NCBI RefSeq assembly: GCF_003946145.1
Contig: NZ_RHOC01000007.1
Span: forward strand, 50,861-114,860
DNA length: 64,000 nucleotides
Origin: Levilactobacillus huananensis
GTDB lineage: Bacteria > Bacillota > Bacilli > Lactobacillales > Lactobacillaceae
Reading direction: 5' to 3'
A program made the position numbers and the translations under genes. The notes below the pieces were generated by a model that did no database searches, was not told where the DNA came from, and saw only the letters and a list, made by a program, of their open reading frames with translations. Within the stretch, counting starts at the first letter, position 1, and each line of letters starts with the position of its first letter. Shown in pieces: positions 1 through 8,705 of this stretch.

Positions 1-1363
1 CCATAAATGCGACGTGCATCCCATCAATGAAGACTTGTGGTTGCTTAGGCAGATAAGCTGTAACACGATGCCCGGCATAATGTCCCATAGCGGAGAAAAG
101 AACGGTCGTGGCGACGGAAATTCCGATAATCATTCCCAGCTCTCTGGCCAACGCGTTGATGCCCCCGGCAACTCCCAGGTCCTTGACCGGCACTGAACTC
201 ATCACAATTGTATTGTTAGGTGCCATGAAGATGCCGTTACCGAAACCAACTAGGCCAATGAAGCCCATGAAGATCCACAACGGTGTCGCTAGTCCAGCAA
301 ACATGTAGCCAACTTGGCTAATCGAGATGAGGACGAGTCCGACAAAGGTCAGCAGTTCCGGTCCAATACGGTCGGAAACGGCCCCGGCAATCGGTGCTAC
401 CACGACCTGCACAATTGGGAAAGTCATCAGGGCATAGCCGGCGTAGTTGGCCGCCATCCCCCGAGCGTTCTCCAGGTAGAATGGTGCGATCACGTTGAAG
501 AAGAAATTGGCCACAAAGATTAGGAACGCACAGAGAATACTGATGGTAAAACGTTTGTTCTTAAAGAGTTTTAATGCCAAGATCGGATCGTCAGTCTTGA
601 GTTCCCAACGGACAAACACCACAATAGCCACCAAACCGATGGCGAAGAGCCCCAAGATGGCCGGCTGATTGAAGCCAATCTCTTGACCAATAAAGACCCC
701 CGCAAAGATGCTCACCATAATCAGTGCGAATAATCCTGCTCCTCGACCGTCAATAGCCGCTTTGCTGACGGTAATATCTCGTGGCAAGATTCGTTGTCCG
801 ATTAACAACGCCACAATCCCAATAGGGACGTTAATCCAGAAGATATAACCCCAACTGAGGTGTGCCAGAATAATACCGCCAACCCCGGGACCGGCGATAC
901 TGCCCAGCGCCACAAAAGACCCGATCATTCCCAAGGCACGTCCCCGTTCATTAAACGGAAAGACTTCGGTGATAATGCCACTGTTTGTTGCCATCGTCAT
1001 CGCAGCTCCAATGGCCTGAATGGCGCGGGCAATCAGCAGAAAGGGCAACCCAACACTGAACCCGCAGAGTAATGATCCAATGGTAAATAACACAGATCCA
1101 ATTTTAAAAATCCGAATCTTGCCACGGGTATCTCCCAATTTTCCAAATAATAGCAATAACGCACAGATTGCGATCAAGTAAACGGACACGACCCACTCCG
1201 CTTGATTCATCGGAATCTTCAAATCTTGGCTCATGACTGGGAGCGCAATATTCACGATACTCCCGTCTAATGTCGACATAAATGTAAAGAGGCAAACCGC
1301 GATGAGAATCCACCACCGGTGCTTTTGAATTTTCGGGTCTGCCGCAAAGTTTTTCATTGCCAT
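1..1363 (-). CDS. MFS drug efflux transporter, DHA2 (EmrB/QacA) type, 3' end outside window
   Basis: Reading the minus strand from ATG at 1363 gives an open frame that runs off the left edge, so the C-terminus is missing. The N-terminus has a first membrane segment followed by the DHA2-like stretch LDGSIVNIALPVM and then GKLGDTRGK, the cytoplasmic loop motif of proton-driven MFS antiporters; further hydrophobic segments follow through to the edge. This family exports drugs or toxic organics across the membrane. An ATG at 1369 overlaps the padR stop (ATGA), but the AAGGGAG ribosome site at 1371-1377 fits ATG 1363 better (7-base spacing). It is cotranscribed with the padR gene upstream, which points to repression by PadR and induction by a substrate. 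The substrate is unknown. Confidence 0.9.
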   Translation of the reverse strand, partial: MAMKNFAADPKIQKHRWWILIAVCLFTFMSTLDGSIVNIALPVMSQDLKIPMNQAEWVVSVYLIAICALLLLFGKLGDTRGKIRIFKIGSVLFTIGSLLCGFSVGLPFLLIARAIQAIGAAMTMATNSGIITEVFPFNERGRALGMIGSFVALGSIAGPGVGGIILAHLSWGYIFWINVPIGIVALLIGQRILPRDITVSKAAIDGRGAGLFALIMVSIFAGVFIGQEIGFNQPAILGLFAIGLVAIVVFVRWELKTDDPILALKLFKNKRFTISILCAFLIFVANFFFNVIAPFYLENARGMAANYAGYALMTFPIVQVVVAPIAGAVSDRIGPELLTFVGLVLISISQVGYMFAGLATPLWIFMGFIGLVGFGNGIFMAPNNTIVMSSVPVKDLGVAGGINALARELGMIIGISVATTVLFSAMGHYAGHRVTAYLPKQPQVFIDGMHVAFM

Positions 1364-1365
1364 AC

Positions 1366-1902
1366 TCATTCTCCCTTATCTAGACTGGCCAACTGTCGCT
1401 GAATCCAATCCACTTGGACTTGTGTCCGCTGCTGTTGAAGCCAATTCATTTGTAAACCATCACTCACATCCCCGGGAACCATGTTCGGCCGGCCTGTGAA
1501 ATAGTCGTGGACATGCTGCCAGTGCGCCAGTTGATCCTGGGTGAAGCCTAAGAAGTCCGTCAACACTAAGCGTTGCTCATCTGAATGTAACAGGTGTCGA
1601 CTGACCATCTTAATTTGAAACCAGAGTTGCGTCTGCTTATTACGAGCAACCGGCATTACCACTAACTGGTGGAATCGCGCTCGTCCCTGCGTGGTGATCG
1701 TAGCCAACCGCTTGGATCGTTGACCAACAGTAACCGCCGTCAGGGTCAGATCACCCGCGGCGGCTAACCGTTCGAGTAGCGGATAAAGCACCCCATAACT
1801 CATGGTTTGCTCGGGACCAACCACAGCAGCCAACGCCTTACGAAGTTGATACCCCGTCATCGCGTGATCCATGAGTTGTCCCAAGACAAAAAGCTGATAC
1901 AT
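1366..1902 (-). CDS. PadR family transcriptional regulator
   Basis: 178 residues with an N-terminal winged helix (about 1-80, MTGYQLRKAL and YPLLERLAAAG are typical PadR segments) and a C-terminal alpha-helical Vir-like dimerisation part (about 90-175). It is the first gene of a two-gene operon with an MFS pump, the usual arrangement in which PadR represses its own promoter and the pump until a toxic ligand binds. GAGGTG at 1911-1916 precedes the ATG. A perfect inverted repeat lies inside its promoter spacer (see 1932-1960). The ligand cannot be told from sequence. Confidence 0.92.
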   Translation of the reverse strand: MYQLFVLGQLMDHAMTGYQLRKALAAVVGPEQTMSYGVLYPLLERLAAAGDLTLTAVTVGQRSKRLATITTQGRARFHQLVVMPVARNKQTQLWFQIKMVSRHLLHSDEQRLVLTDFLGFTQDQLAHWQHVHDYFTGRPNMVPGDVSDGLQMNWLQQQRTQVQVDWIQRQLASLDKGE

Positions 1903-1931
1903 GCTGACGCCACCTCGACTTTCGATTTTTC

Positions 1932-1960
1932 ATTATAATGTATCGCCCCGATACATTCAA
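1932..1960 (-). promoter_or_regulatory. padR promoter with nested PadR-type operator
   Basis: On the minus strand TTGAAT (1955-1960) and TATAAT (1932-1937) are separated by exactly 17 bases. The spacer is occupied by a perfect 9-3-9 inverted repeat, AATGTATCG-CCC-CGATACATT (1937-1957), with the ATGT...ACAT ends typical of PadR operators. Binding there would block RNA polymerase, so autoregulation is inferred. Confidence 0.8.
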
Positions 1961-1974
1961 GATAAAACTACCAT

Positions 1975-1998
1975 AAAAAAAGACGACTTCACGTCGCC
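1975..1998 (-). terminator. Rho-independent terminator of the MerR gene
   Basis: On the minus strand GGCGAC-GTGAA-GTCGTC forms a six-pair stem (one G-T pair) followed by seven T. It lies just after the stop of the MerR gene and before the padR promoter. Confidence 0.7.
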
Positions 1999-2009
1999 CA
2001 CGTTCACTT

Positions 2010-2480
2010 CTACTCTACGGTCTCATCCGTTAATCGTTGTGCCTCGGCATTCGGTAATAACCGGTAGGTCACGGGGCCATCGTCCGGAACCATTGCCATC
2101 AGCGTCTGTTGCTCGTCAAATGCTCCCAGATTCAGTGCCATCTGACCATCGATATCGGTCAATCCCTGCAACCCCGTTGAAATAAACCGGTGAATGTATT
2201 TAACCCGTTGTTCACGCGCCGTGGCCTGTTTCTCCGCAGCAGTCAGCGTAAAGCCCAGGTCCAAGAAATGTTTCATCATTGACACCTTGATCAGGGTTTT
2301 GAACGTGTAGACCCGGGCCTGTTGCCCGTCAGTCCGTTCCTGCGAAGTAATGAATCCCTTCTTCTCCCAGTATCGGAGTTGTCGTGCTGAAACCCCGGTC
2401 ATCGTTCCTAATTCCCCAATTCGGAAGACCAACCGAGAAAAATCGAACGTCTCTCGGACTTGTTTCGTAAATTCTGCCAT
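2010..2480 (-). CDS. MerR family transcriptional regulator
   Basis: 156 residues. The MerR winged helix-turn-helix lies at about 18-90 (FRIGELGTMTGVSARQLRYWEKKG, then ARVYTFKTL), followed by a short helix and a C-terminal tail of about 60 residues. It is monocistronic with its own terminator. Family members activate promoters with long spacers on binding a ligand. No overlong-spacer promoter was seen next to it, so its target is unknown. GlnR/TnrA-like proteins share this N-terminal pattern, but there is no glnA nearby. Confidence 0.85.
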   Translation of the reverse strand: MAEFTKQVRETFDFSRLVFRIGELGTMTGVSARQLRYWEKKGFITSQERTDGQQARVYTFKTLIKVSMMKHFLDLGFTLTAAEKQATAREQRVKYIHRFISTGLQGLTDIDGQMALNLGAFDEQQTLMAMVPDDGPVTYRLLPNAEAQRLTDETVE

Positions 2481-2610
2481 CTAGATCTCGACCTCTCCTG
2501 TCAACTTAGTTACCATTCATGTTAGATTTTACCAATATTACGCGTTATTTTACAAGATTTCAGCAAAAGTAATGAATTGTTTAAGACATTTAACGGGCTT
2601 GCAACTTTCT

Positions 2611-2627
2611 TGTTACACGTTTGTCAC
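2611..2627 (+). promoter_or_regulatory. WalR-box-like direct repeat upstream of NlpC/P60 gene
   Basis: TGTTAC-N5-TGTCAC matches the WalR (YycF) consensus TGTWAH-N5-TGTWAH except for one base in the second half. It lies about 55 bases upstream of the start of a secreted peptidoglycan hydrolase, a typical WalR target. The assignment is inference. Confidence 0.45.
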
Positions 2628-2680
2628 ATTACATTGGTAGTCTTGTAGTTGTAATAATTCATGAGGAGTTGTTTATAGGA

Positions 2681-3148
2681 ATGAAGAAAGTTGTCAAAAC
2701 GATTGCCGCATTAGCCTTACTGGTTGTTGGTTTCTTCGCACTGACCGTGTCCACCTCCACTACCGCTTCTGCTGCTTCAAACAAGTCATACAACCAAGTT
2801 TACAAAGTTGCCAAGTCTCACTTAGGTGCCCGTTATGTTTACGGTGCTACTGGTCCTTCCGCATTTGATTGCTCTGGGTTTACCAGCTACATCTACAAGA
2901 AGGGTGCTCAGACCACGCTTCCACGGACTGCCCAAGCCCAATATAACCACTACAAGCACGTGAGCTACAAAAACATTAAGAAGGGTGACTTAGTCTTCTT
3001 CGGTTGGAGTAAGGGATCTATCTCTCACGTCGGCATGTACATTGGTAAGGGTAAGATGATTGATGCACAAAACCGTGGTGTTGTTCGCGAAGCTGTTCAC
3101 GCTCCATGGTGGCACGCTGTTGGTTATGCTCGTGTGACGACTGACTAG
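2681..3148 (+). CDS. Secreted NlpC/P60 family peptidoglycan endopeptidase
   Basis: 155 residues. A signal peptide (MKK, hydrophobic core, cleavage near ASA-A at about 28-31) is followed directly by one NlpC/P60 domain. The catalytic cysteine is in FDCSGF, the histidine in ISHVGMYIG, and a third polar residue lies near the C-terminal WWHAVGYAR. The domain cleaves D-gamma-glutamyl-diamino acid bonds in cell-wall stem peptides outside the cell. There is no LysM, SH3 or coiled-coil region, so it is a minimal enzyme. ATG 2681 is preferred over the in-frame ATG 60 bases upstream because it has GAGGAG at 2663-2668 and begins the signal peptide. Confidence 0.92.
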   Translation: MKKVVKTIAALALLVVGFFALTVSTSTTASAASNKSYNQVYKVAKSHLGARYVYGATGPSAFDCSGFTSYIYKKGAQTTLPRTAQAQYNHYKHVSYKNIKKGDLVFFGWSKGSISHVGMYIGKGKMIDAQNRGVVREAVHAPWWHAVGYARVTTD

Positions 3149-3186
3149 GTTCAACTTTCCTCATGAATAACTGAACGTTAAAAATG

Positions 3187-3227
3187 AAGCGACACCGGTA
3201 AGCATTTGGCTTACGGTGCCGCTTTTC
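3187..3227 (+). terminator. Rho-independent terminator of NlpC/P60 gene
   Basis: AGCGACACC-G-GTAAGC pairs with GCTTAC-GGTGCCGCT (one bulge, one mismatch) and is followed by TTTT, 40 bases after the stop codon. Confidence 0.75.
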
Positions 3228-3292
3228 TGATCCACTAAAAAAGCGCCCCACTTCCGATTACCGGTTTGTGAGACGTCCGATTGAAATTACCC

Positions 3293-3724
3293 TTATGCGC
3301 CGTAGCGCATGGTCTGATGCGTAATACCAGCCTCCTGAAAAGTTGTGCCGACTGGTTCAAAGCCAAGTTCTTTGTAAAAAGCAATCGCTGTTTCCTGGGC
3401 ATCGAGCTCCACGCCCCGAACTTCAGAGCGCTGGGCATCAGCGATGATCTGCTTAATTAAGGTTCCTGCGTAACCGTGATGCCGTGCGGTCTTAACTGTT
3501 GCGACCCGCTGAATCTTCACGCGGTTACCCGCCAGCATATCAATTCTGGCCGTCGTTACAGGCTGGCCTTCAACGTAACCGACATAGTGCATCTTATCTT
3601 CGTCAGCACCATCTAACTCGAGTTCGGGGTCAATTCCCTGTTCATCGATAAAGACTGCTTCTCGGATTCCTAGCGCATCATCGTAGCAGGGTGTTGTCAC
3701 TCCCCAAGCATGTTTACATTCCAT
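3293..3724 (-). CDS. GNAT family N-acetyltransferase
   Basis: 143 residues with a single GNAT fold: REAVFIDEQGI near the N-terminus, the beta4/acetyl-CoA loop in the region VATVKTARHHGYAGTLI, and the terminal AIAFYKELGFEPVG. It transfers an acetyl group from acetyl-CoA to an unidentified amine. The EQGI-type N-terminus resembles the ElaA/YjcF-like subgroup. ATG 3724 was chosen because GAGGGTGG lies just upstream, overlapping the end of the preceding gene. It is 10 bases downstream of the histidine phosphatase gene and probably cotranscribed. Confidence 0.88.
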   Translation of the reverse strand: MECKHAWGVTTPCYDDALGIREAVFIDEQGIDPELELDGADEDKMHYVGYVEGQPVTTARIDMLAGNRVKIQRVATVKTARHHGYAGTLIKQIIADAQRSEVRGVELDAQETAIAFYKELGFEPVGTTFQEAGITHQTMRYGA

Positions 3725-3734
3725 TAAGCCACCC

Positions 3735-4406
3735 TCATTTCTCATCTTTTTCGTTGTAACTGAGTACCGTGATGCCATCCGCGGTCAGACGTAACTTGGT
3801 CAGACTCCCGTTAGCCGGCCGAACACTCAGGTCGTAGCGACCTTCGCCGTAACGTTCCATCAGGCTCAACAATGTATTTCCGTGGCTAATCAGAAGCACC
3901 TTGTCACCATCATGGACGGCCGGGTTAGCTAAGATCGTCTCAAATCCTCGGTCTACTCTAGTCCAGTATTCCTGATTGTCTTCCGCCTGATGAAAGGGAT
4001 CGGCGGCCTTCAGAAAGTCCTTGGCCTTGCCAATCGAATACTTTTCTTCAATTGCCTTAAAGGTTGGCGTACCATGTGGCGCACCAGCAACGTACCAGGC
4101 CTGTGCCATGTCCGTCCCCTCGTAATACCCGTAAAACTCTTCACGAAATTCAGGTAGCGCGGTCAGGTGAGCCACCGGTTGTGACTGGTTAGCTGCTAAG
4201 ATCATGCCAGCCGTCTGTTCTGCTCGCGTGGTGTCACTGCAGTAGGCGGCCACAAAGGGCACGTCGGCTAACCGCTCCCCTGCGGCCTTGGCATCCGCAA
4301 TCCCATTGTCCGTCAAAGGTGAATTACTCCACCCTTGCAGTTTATTATAAATGTTAAAATAGGTCTGGCCGTGGCGAACCACGTAGAGCGTGACTTCCTT
4401 ATTCAT
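3735..4406 (-). CDS. Histidine phosphatase (phosphoglycerate mutase) family protein
   Basis: 223 residues. The phosphohistidine motif VVRHGQTYFN lies at about 9-18, with LQGWSNSPLTDNG after it, a phosphate-binding arginine in CSDTTRAEQTA, the acid EFREEFYGYYEG and the second histidine in LLISHGNTLLSL. This is a metal-free phosphatase acting in the cytoplasm on an unidentified phosphoester. The insert between the two halves (about 100-150) is typical of lactobacillar members. It is first in an operon with the GNAT gene. Confidence 0.9.
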   Translation of the reverse strand: MNKEVTLYVVRHGQTYFNIYNKLQGWSNSPLTDNGIADAKAAGERLADVPFVAAYCSDTTRAEQTAGMILAANQSQPVAHLTALPEFREEFYGYYEGTDMAQAWYVAGAPHGTPTFKAIEEKYSIGKAKDFLKAADPFHQAEDNQEYWTRVDRGFETILANPAVHDGDKVLLISHGNTLLSLMERYGEGRYDLSVRPANGSLTKLRLTADGITVLSYNEKDEK

Positions 4407-4643
4407 AACGCCTTCACACCTTTCATCACATCAGTTACTTCCGTTCTTAGCTCTATTCTACCAAAGATGTGGTCGCCCGCGATAAGCATTTTAAGCGGCC
4501 TTAAACTTTTCCTAAAGTTGCTGGTTCCCACCCACTTTTATCGAATTCTTTGCTAGGATGAACACCGGACCCTAGTAATCGCACCGCGACTCATCTATGG
4601 TAAACTGGAACTACTTTATTTAGACACGAAGGAGCGAAATATT

Positions 4644-6776
4644 TTGGAACGTCTCAAACAACTATGGACCAAAACGGGGACCCGTATGGGCTTTGTCAGC
4701 CTGATGGTCATCCTTTTTTGGTTAAAAACGCTGATCGCCTACTTCGTTGACTTTAAGTTAAACTTGAGCGACCCGTTTCAATTTTTAATTGTGCTCCTCA
4801 ATCCTATCGCGACGACTATTCTGTTGTTTGGTCTCGCCCTTTATTTTAAACGGGCCCGTTTCTTCTACCCGTTTCTCTTTTTGATCGATATTCTCAACAC
4901 CCTGTTACTCTACATCAATGTCATCTACTTTCGTGAATTCACGGACTTCATGACTGTCAGTACCATGCTGGGTTACTCCAAGGTTGACCAAGGCCTCTCC
5001 GGCAGTTCGCTAGCTCTGACCTCTCCGCACGACGTTCTGTACTGGTTAGATCTGGTCGTTGTCCTGATTCTTCTTGCCGTCCGTCGCATTCGCATCGACC
5101 CCCGACCGGTCAACAAGCGTGTCGGTCTAGCCGTCACTTCAGTGGCCTTTCTGGCCTTCACGGTGAACCTATCACTGGGTGAAATGGATCGACCACAACT
5201 TCTGACGCGAACCTTCGATCGGACGTACGTCGTCAAATACCTCGGGCTGGACGCCTTCACTGTTTATGATGGTATCAAGTCCGGACATACCAGTGAGATG
5301 CGGGCAAACGCCAAGAAATCCGAACTTGATGGCATTCTCAAATACATCCATAAAAATTATGCGGCACCCAATAAGCAACTCTACGGGGTAGCCAAGAAGA
5401 AAAACGTCATTATCATTCACTTGGAAAGTTTCCAACAATTCCTAATTAACAAGAAGGTTAACGGCCAAGAAGTCACGCCATTTTTAAACAAGCTCTACAA
5501 GAGCAAGTCCACCTATGCCTTTGACAACTTCTTCCACGAAGTCGGTCAAGGGAAAACCTCTGACGCCGAAACAATGCTAGAAACTGGAACCTACGGCCTG
5601 CCACAAGGGTCACTGTTCACCCAATTGGGGAACGACAATACATTCCAGGCAGCTCCAGCCATCTTCGATCAGGCTGGTTACGCAACAGCCGTCTTCCATG
5701 GTAATGTGGGGAGCTTCTGGAACCGGAATAACACGTATAAAAACTTAGGTTATCAATACTTCTTCGACGCTAGCTACTATGACACTTCCGGCGATAAGTC
5801 CCTGGGCTATGGCTTGAAGGATAAGCTTCTCTTCAACGACTCGGTCAAATACCTCGAACACCTGCAACAACCATTCTACGTGAAGTACCTGACCGTCAGC
5901 AATCACTTCCCCTTCACCTTGGATAGTGAAGATTCATCCTTCAAGACGCCGGACACTGGGGATAAGACGGTGGATAACTACTTCAAGACCGCCAACTATC
6001 TCGACCAATCCATCAAGGAATTCTACGCCTACTTGAACAAGTCGGGCTTAGCCAAGAACTCTCTGGTAATGATTTACGGAGACCATTACGGAATTTCTAA
6101 CTCGTCGAATAAAAGTTTGGCCAAGGTCCTAGACGTTAATCCAGACGACTGGGACGACTACGACAATGCCCAGCTCCAACGCGTGCCACTCATGTTTAAC
6201 ATGCCGGGCTATAAGCACGGAAAGGTGGAACACACCTATGGCGGTGAAGTCGATGTCTTGCCCACCCTGCTTCACTTGATGGGAATGAATTCAAAGAAAT
6301 ACCTGCAGTTTGGGACCGACCTTTTCTCGAAGCAACACAACCAGGTCGTCGCCTTCCGTAATCGTGACTGGGTCAGCCCAGATTACACATCGATTGACGG
6401 TACAATCTACAGCAACAAGACCCAACAGGAGATTCATCCAACCGGAAAACTCCAGAAAAAATTGGAAAAAATACAGGATCGGGTTAACCAAGGTCTGTCT
6501 GATTCCGACTCTTTGAATCAAAAGAATCTCTTACGGTTCTACGATCCCAAGGGCTTCAAAGCTGTGGACCCGTCCGATTACAACTACGCTAACGGCCTCA
6601 CCAAGGCCGAGAAGCTCGAAAAATCACTGGGCCTCAAGTCAACCAGTATCTTCTCTAGAGACGGTGACAAGTCGACTCAAGGCCTCTACCGCACAGATGC
6701 GCCGGAACTGAATCATAAGGAAACTGATTCTAACCGGATCAAGATCACCAATCAGGATGATACTAGCGGTAAATGA
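4644..6776 (+). CDS. ltaS: LTA synthase family protein (sulfatase-fold glycerol-phosphate transferase)
   Basis: 710 residues. Five membrane segments (about 15-190) are followed by an extracellular sulfatase-like domain (about 250-600). The catalytic threonine sits in GQGKTSDAETM, metal ligands are recognisable in IIHLESFQQF, YGDHYGISN and the HFPF segment. The enzyme polymerises glycerol-phosphate from phosphatidylglycerol into lipoteichoic acid. The C-terminal 100 residues are a polar tail. The start is TTG 4644, preceded by AAGGAG at 4629-4634; there is no ATG in a better place. Lactobacilli often carry several paralogues, so it may be the main synthase or an accessory one. Confidence 0.9.
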   Translation: MERLKQLWTKTGTRMGFVSLMVILFWLKTLIAYFVDFKLNLSDPFQFLIVLLNPIATTILLFGLALYFKRARFFYPFLFLIDILNTLLLYINVIYFREFTDFMTVSTMLGYSKVDQGLSGSSLALTSPHDVLYWLDLVVVLILLAVRRIRIDPRPVNKRVGLAVTSVAFLAFTVNLSLGEMDRPQLLTRTFDRTYVVKYLGLDAFTVYDGIKSGHTSEMRANAKKSELDGILKYIHKNYAAPNKQLYGVAKKKNVIIIHLESFQQFLINKKVNGQEVTPFLNKLYKSKSTYAFDNFFHEVGQGKTSDAETMLETGTYGLPQGSLFTQLGNDNTFQAAPAIFDQAGYATAVFHGNVGSFWNRNNTYKNLGYQYFFDASYYDTSGDKSLGYGLKDKLLFNDSVKYLEHLQQPFYVKYLTVSNHFPFTLDSEDSSFKTPDTGDKTVDNYFKTANYLDQSIKEFYAYLNKSGLAKNSLVMIYGDHYGISNSSNKSLAKVLDVNPDDWDDYDNAQLQRVPLMFNMPGYKHGKVEHTYGGEVDVLPTLLHLMGMNSKKYLQFGTDLFSKQHNQVVAFRNRDWVSPDYTSIDGTIYSNKTQQEIHPTGKLQKKLEKIQDRVNQGLSDSDSLNQKNLLRFYDPKGFKAVDPSDYNYANGLTKAEKLEKSLGLKSTSIFSRDGDKSTQGLYRTDAPELNHKETDSNRIKITNQDDTSGK

Positions 6777-6844
6777 TCGCGTGAGAAAAAACAGTTAGCT
6801 GGTTCCACGTGTCGACAAGCTAATTTTCCCGCATCCCAAAATTA

Positions 6845-6892
6845 AAAGGAAGCTGGCCAATCCCCACAAGGATGAATTGGTCAGCTTCCTTT
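6845..6892. terminator. Bidirectional terminator between ltaS and ferredoxin reductase
   Basis: A 17-base stem (AAAGGAAGCTGGCCAAT against ATTGGTCAGCTTCCTTT, one G-T pair) has A-rich sequence on its left and T-rich sequence on its right, serving both converging genes. Confidence 0.8.
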
Positions 6893-6908
6893 AGTTTTTA
6901 AGCCTTTA

Positions 6909-7916
6909 TCAGGACTGTTTCGGCGTCAGAGAGGTACTATGAATGGGACCTCGACGATCCGGAAATTCACGGTCCATGATTGCTTGGACAGCTAGCGGTG
7001 CCTCACCATAACCCACGGCAATCAAGGGTTGCTTGCCGGGATACGTGGCACCATCCCCAATAGCATAAATGCCGGGAACACTAGTCATCATTTGCCGGTC
7101 AACGGTAATCACGTGGCGCTCCTGTTCAAAGTCCACGTCCCAGGCATCTAACGCTCGGTGGTCAGCAATGAAGCCATAGCTGACCACAACGTCATCAACG
7201 ACCTGCTCTAGCGGTTCACCGTCGCCCCCCACGGGCTTCAAGGTCACAGCAACCTCACCAGTTAGTGTACTAGTCAGTGCCTTGATCAAATACGGTGTCA
7301 CCACCTGAACACTGGAGGCTTGTAACCGGTCTACCATGTGTGGAAGCCCTCTGAACTGGGTCCGACGGTGAATCAGTGTGACCGATTCAGCTACTGTTGC
7401 CAACATCAGGGCCTCGTCGATCGCGGCATCCCCACCACCGGCAATCAGGACGCGCCGAGAACGGAACCGTTCCAGGTCACGAACACTGTAGAAGAGATGC
7501 TGACCCGTAAGTTCGGCGGCCCCCGGCACCTTGAGTGGCCGTGGGGTGAACGCCCCGTTACCGACGGCGACAATCACCGCTTTGGTCTGACTAATTCCCT
7601 TGGGCGTCGTCACCAGAAATCCCGTTTCATTCGAGGTAACGTTGCTAACGGCCTCACCGGTCTTCAAGGTCAACGGAAATTGCGTCAACTGCTCTCGCTG
7701 GGCGTGAATCAGTGCTTTACCGGTAATGCTTGGAACCCCGGCAACATCTAAAATCGTTTTCTCAGGGTACAAAGCATTCACCTGACCACCCAACTCGCTC
7801 AGGCTTTCAATAACCTGGGTGTGGGCATTGTGCATGCCAGCATAGAAGGCCGCAAACATCCCAACGGGTCCTCCACCAATAATCGTGATATCATAATTTT
7901 CGATCAATTTTTTCAC
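6909..7916 (-). CDS. Ferredoxin/flavodoxin-NADP reductase, thioredoxin-reductase-like
   Basis: 335 residues. The FAD-binding motif GGGPVGMFAAFYAG is at about 15-28, the NADP-binding motif AGGGDAAIDEAL at about 158-170 and the second FAD motif YAIGDGATYPGK at about 283-294. There is no CxxC redox pair, which separates it from thioredoxin reductase and matches the YumC-type reductase of Firmicutes that reduces ferredoxin or flavodoxin with NADPH. It is a single gene, divergent from the DUF915 hydrolase. A role with the flavodoxin-like proteins at 48-50 kb is possible but not shown. Confidence 0.9.
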   Translation of the reverse strand: MKKLIENYDITIIGGGPVGMFAAFYAGMHNAHTQVIESLSELGGQVNALYPEKTILDVAGVPSITGKALIHAQREQLTQFPLTLKTGEAVSNVTSNETGFLVTTPKGISQTKAVIVAVGNGAFTPRPLKVPGAAELTGQHLFYSVRDLERFRSRRVLIAGGGDAAIDEALMLATVAESVTLIHRRTQFRGLPHMVDRLQASSVQVVTPYLIKALTSTLTGEVAVTLKPVGGDGEPLEQVVDDVVVSYGFIADHRALDAWDVDFEQERHVITVDRQMMTSVPGIYAIGDGATYPGKQPLIAVGYGEAPLAVQAIMDREFPDRRGPIHSTSLTPKQS

Positions 7917-7949
7917 TCCATTTCGATGCCTTTAAAGGAGGTCTTAGTC

Positions 7950-8705
7950 TTGAAACATCGTCGTGGCCTCATCATCTTTCTCACAACTTGTCTGACGCTA
8001 GGCGTCTTAGGCTGGGCCTGGCAGTCGCGCCAACGATCATTAGCTAACCTAAGCGTCCCGCAAACCCACACCGCAACCTTATTCTTACCAGGAAACAGTG
8101 GCGGCTGGTTATCCCTGCGCGGCATGGTCACCAGTCTCGATCGACCTCATCTTGGACACTACAGTCTGACCGCTCGCGTCACGGTGGACGGTCACGTCAG
8201 CTGGCAGCAACATGCGCCAATCACGACGAACGCCCTGATTCCTGTGCTTTTTAAAGACAACACTCACCCCCAAAAGGAGGCGCAACAACTCGTGACCGTC
8301 CTCCGGCAACTCCATGACCGCTACAGCATCACTCGCGTTAATCTGGTCGGTCATTCCTCCGGAGGCACGATTGCCTACGATTATCTGAATCGGACGCAAC
8401 GCGCGCCAGTTACTGTTTCACGACTTGTTTGTATCGGCGCAGACTTTCCAGAACGACAACCACTCAAGCAAGCCGAACCGCAACTCCACATTTTAAATCT
8501 GGCTGGTGCCATTGGGTACCTCGATAATGACAGTGAGGTGCCCATAGACACCGTTACACCTCTGAAGCGACTCGTAGCCGGTCATGTCGCCAGCTATCGC
8601 TTCCAAGAGCTTATAGGGCCTGTCTGGCAGATGCAGCACTCCCTACTTCACGAAAATCCGGCAATTGACCGAATCATGATTCGTTTCCTCTATCCACCGA
8701 GTTGA
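7950..8705 (+). CDS. DUF915 family alpha/beta hydrolase, membrane-anchored
   Basis: About 251 residues. One N-terminal membrane segment (IIFLTTCLTLGVLGWAW) is followed by an exported alpha/beta hydrolase domain with the oxyanion region FLPGNSGG, the nucleophile elbow GHSSGG, an acid near EVPIDTVTP and a histidine late in the protein. DUF915 proteins of lactobacilli are cell-surface esterase-like enzymes of unknown substrate. TTG 7950 was chosen because AAAGGAGG at 7934-7941 gives 8-base spacing; upstream in-frame ATGs lack such a site. The 3' end overlaps the converging PrsW gene by 16 bases. A paralogue is at 12636-13445. Confidence 0.85.
   Translation: MKHRRGLIIFLTTCLTLGVLGWAWQSRQRSLANLSVPQTHTATLFLPGNSGGWLSLRGMVTSLDRPHLGHYSLTARVTVDGHVSWQQHAPITTNALIPVLFKDNTHPQKEAQQLVTVLRQLHDRYSITRVNLVGHSSGGTIAYDYLNRTQRAPVTVSRLVCIGADFPERQPLKQAEPQLHILNLAGAIGYLDNDSEVPIDTVTPLKRLVAGHVASYRFQELIGPVWQMQHSLLHENPAIDRIMIRFLYPPS

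Noticed and set aside
7338..7751. Plus-strand frame of 137 codons opposite the ferredoxin reductase gene
   Set aside because: It mirrors a well-supported gene with intact FAD and NADP motifs; its own translation has no family-like features.
6909..7916. Thioredoxin reductase
   Set aside because: The CxxC redox pair is absent; the ferredoxin-NADP reductase subgroup fits.
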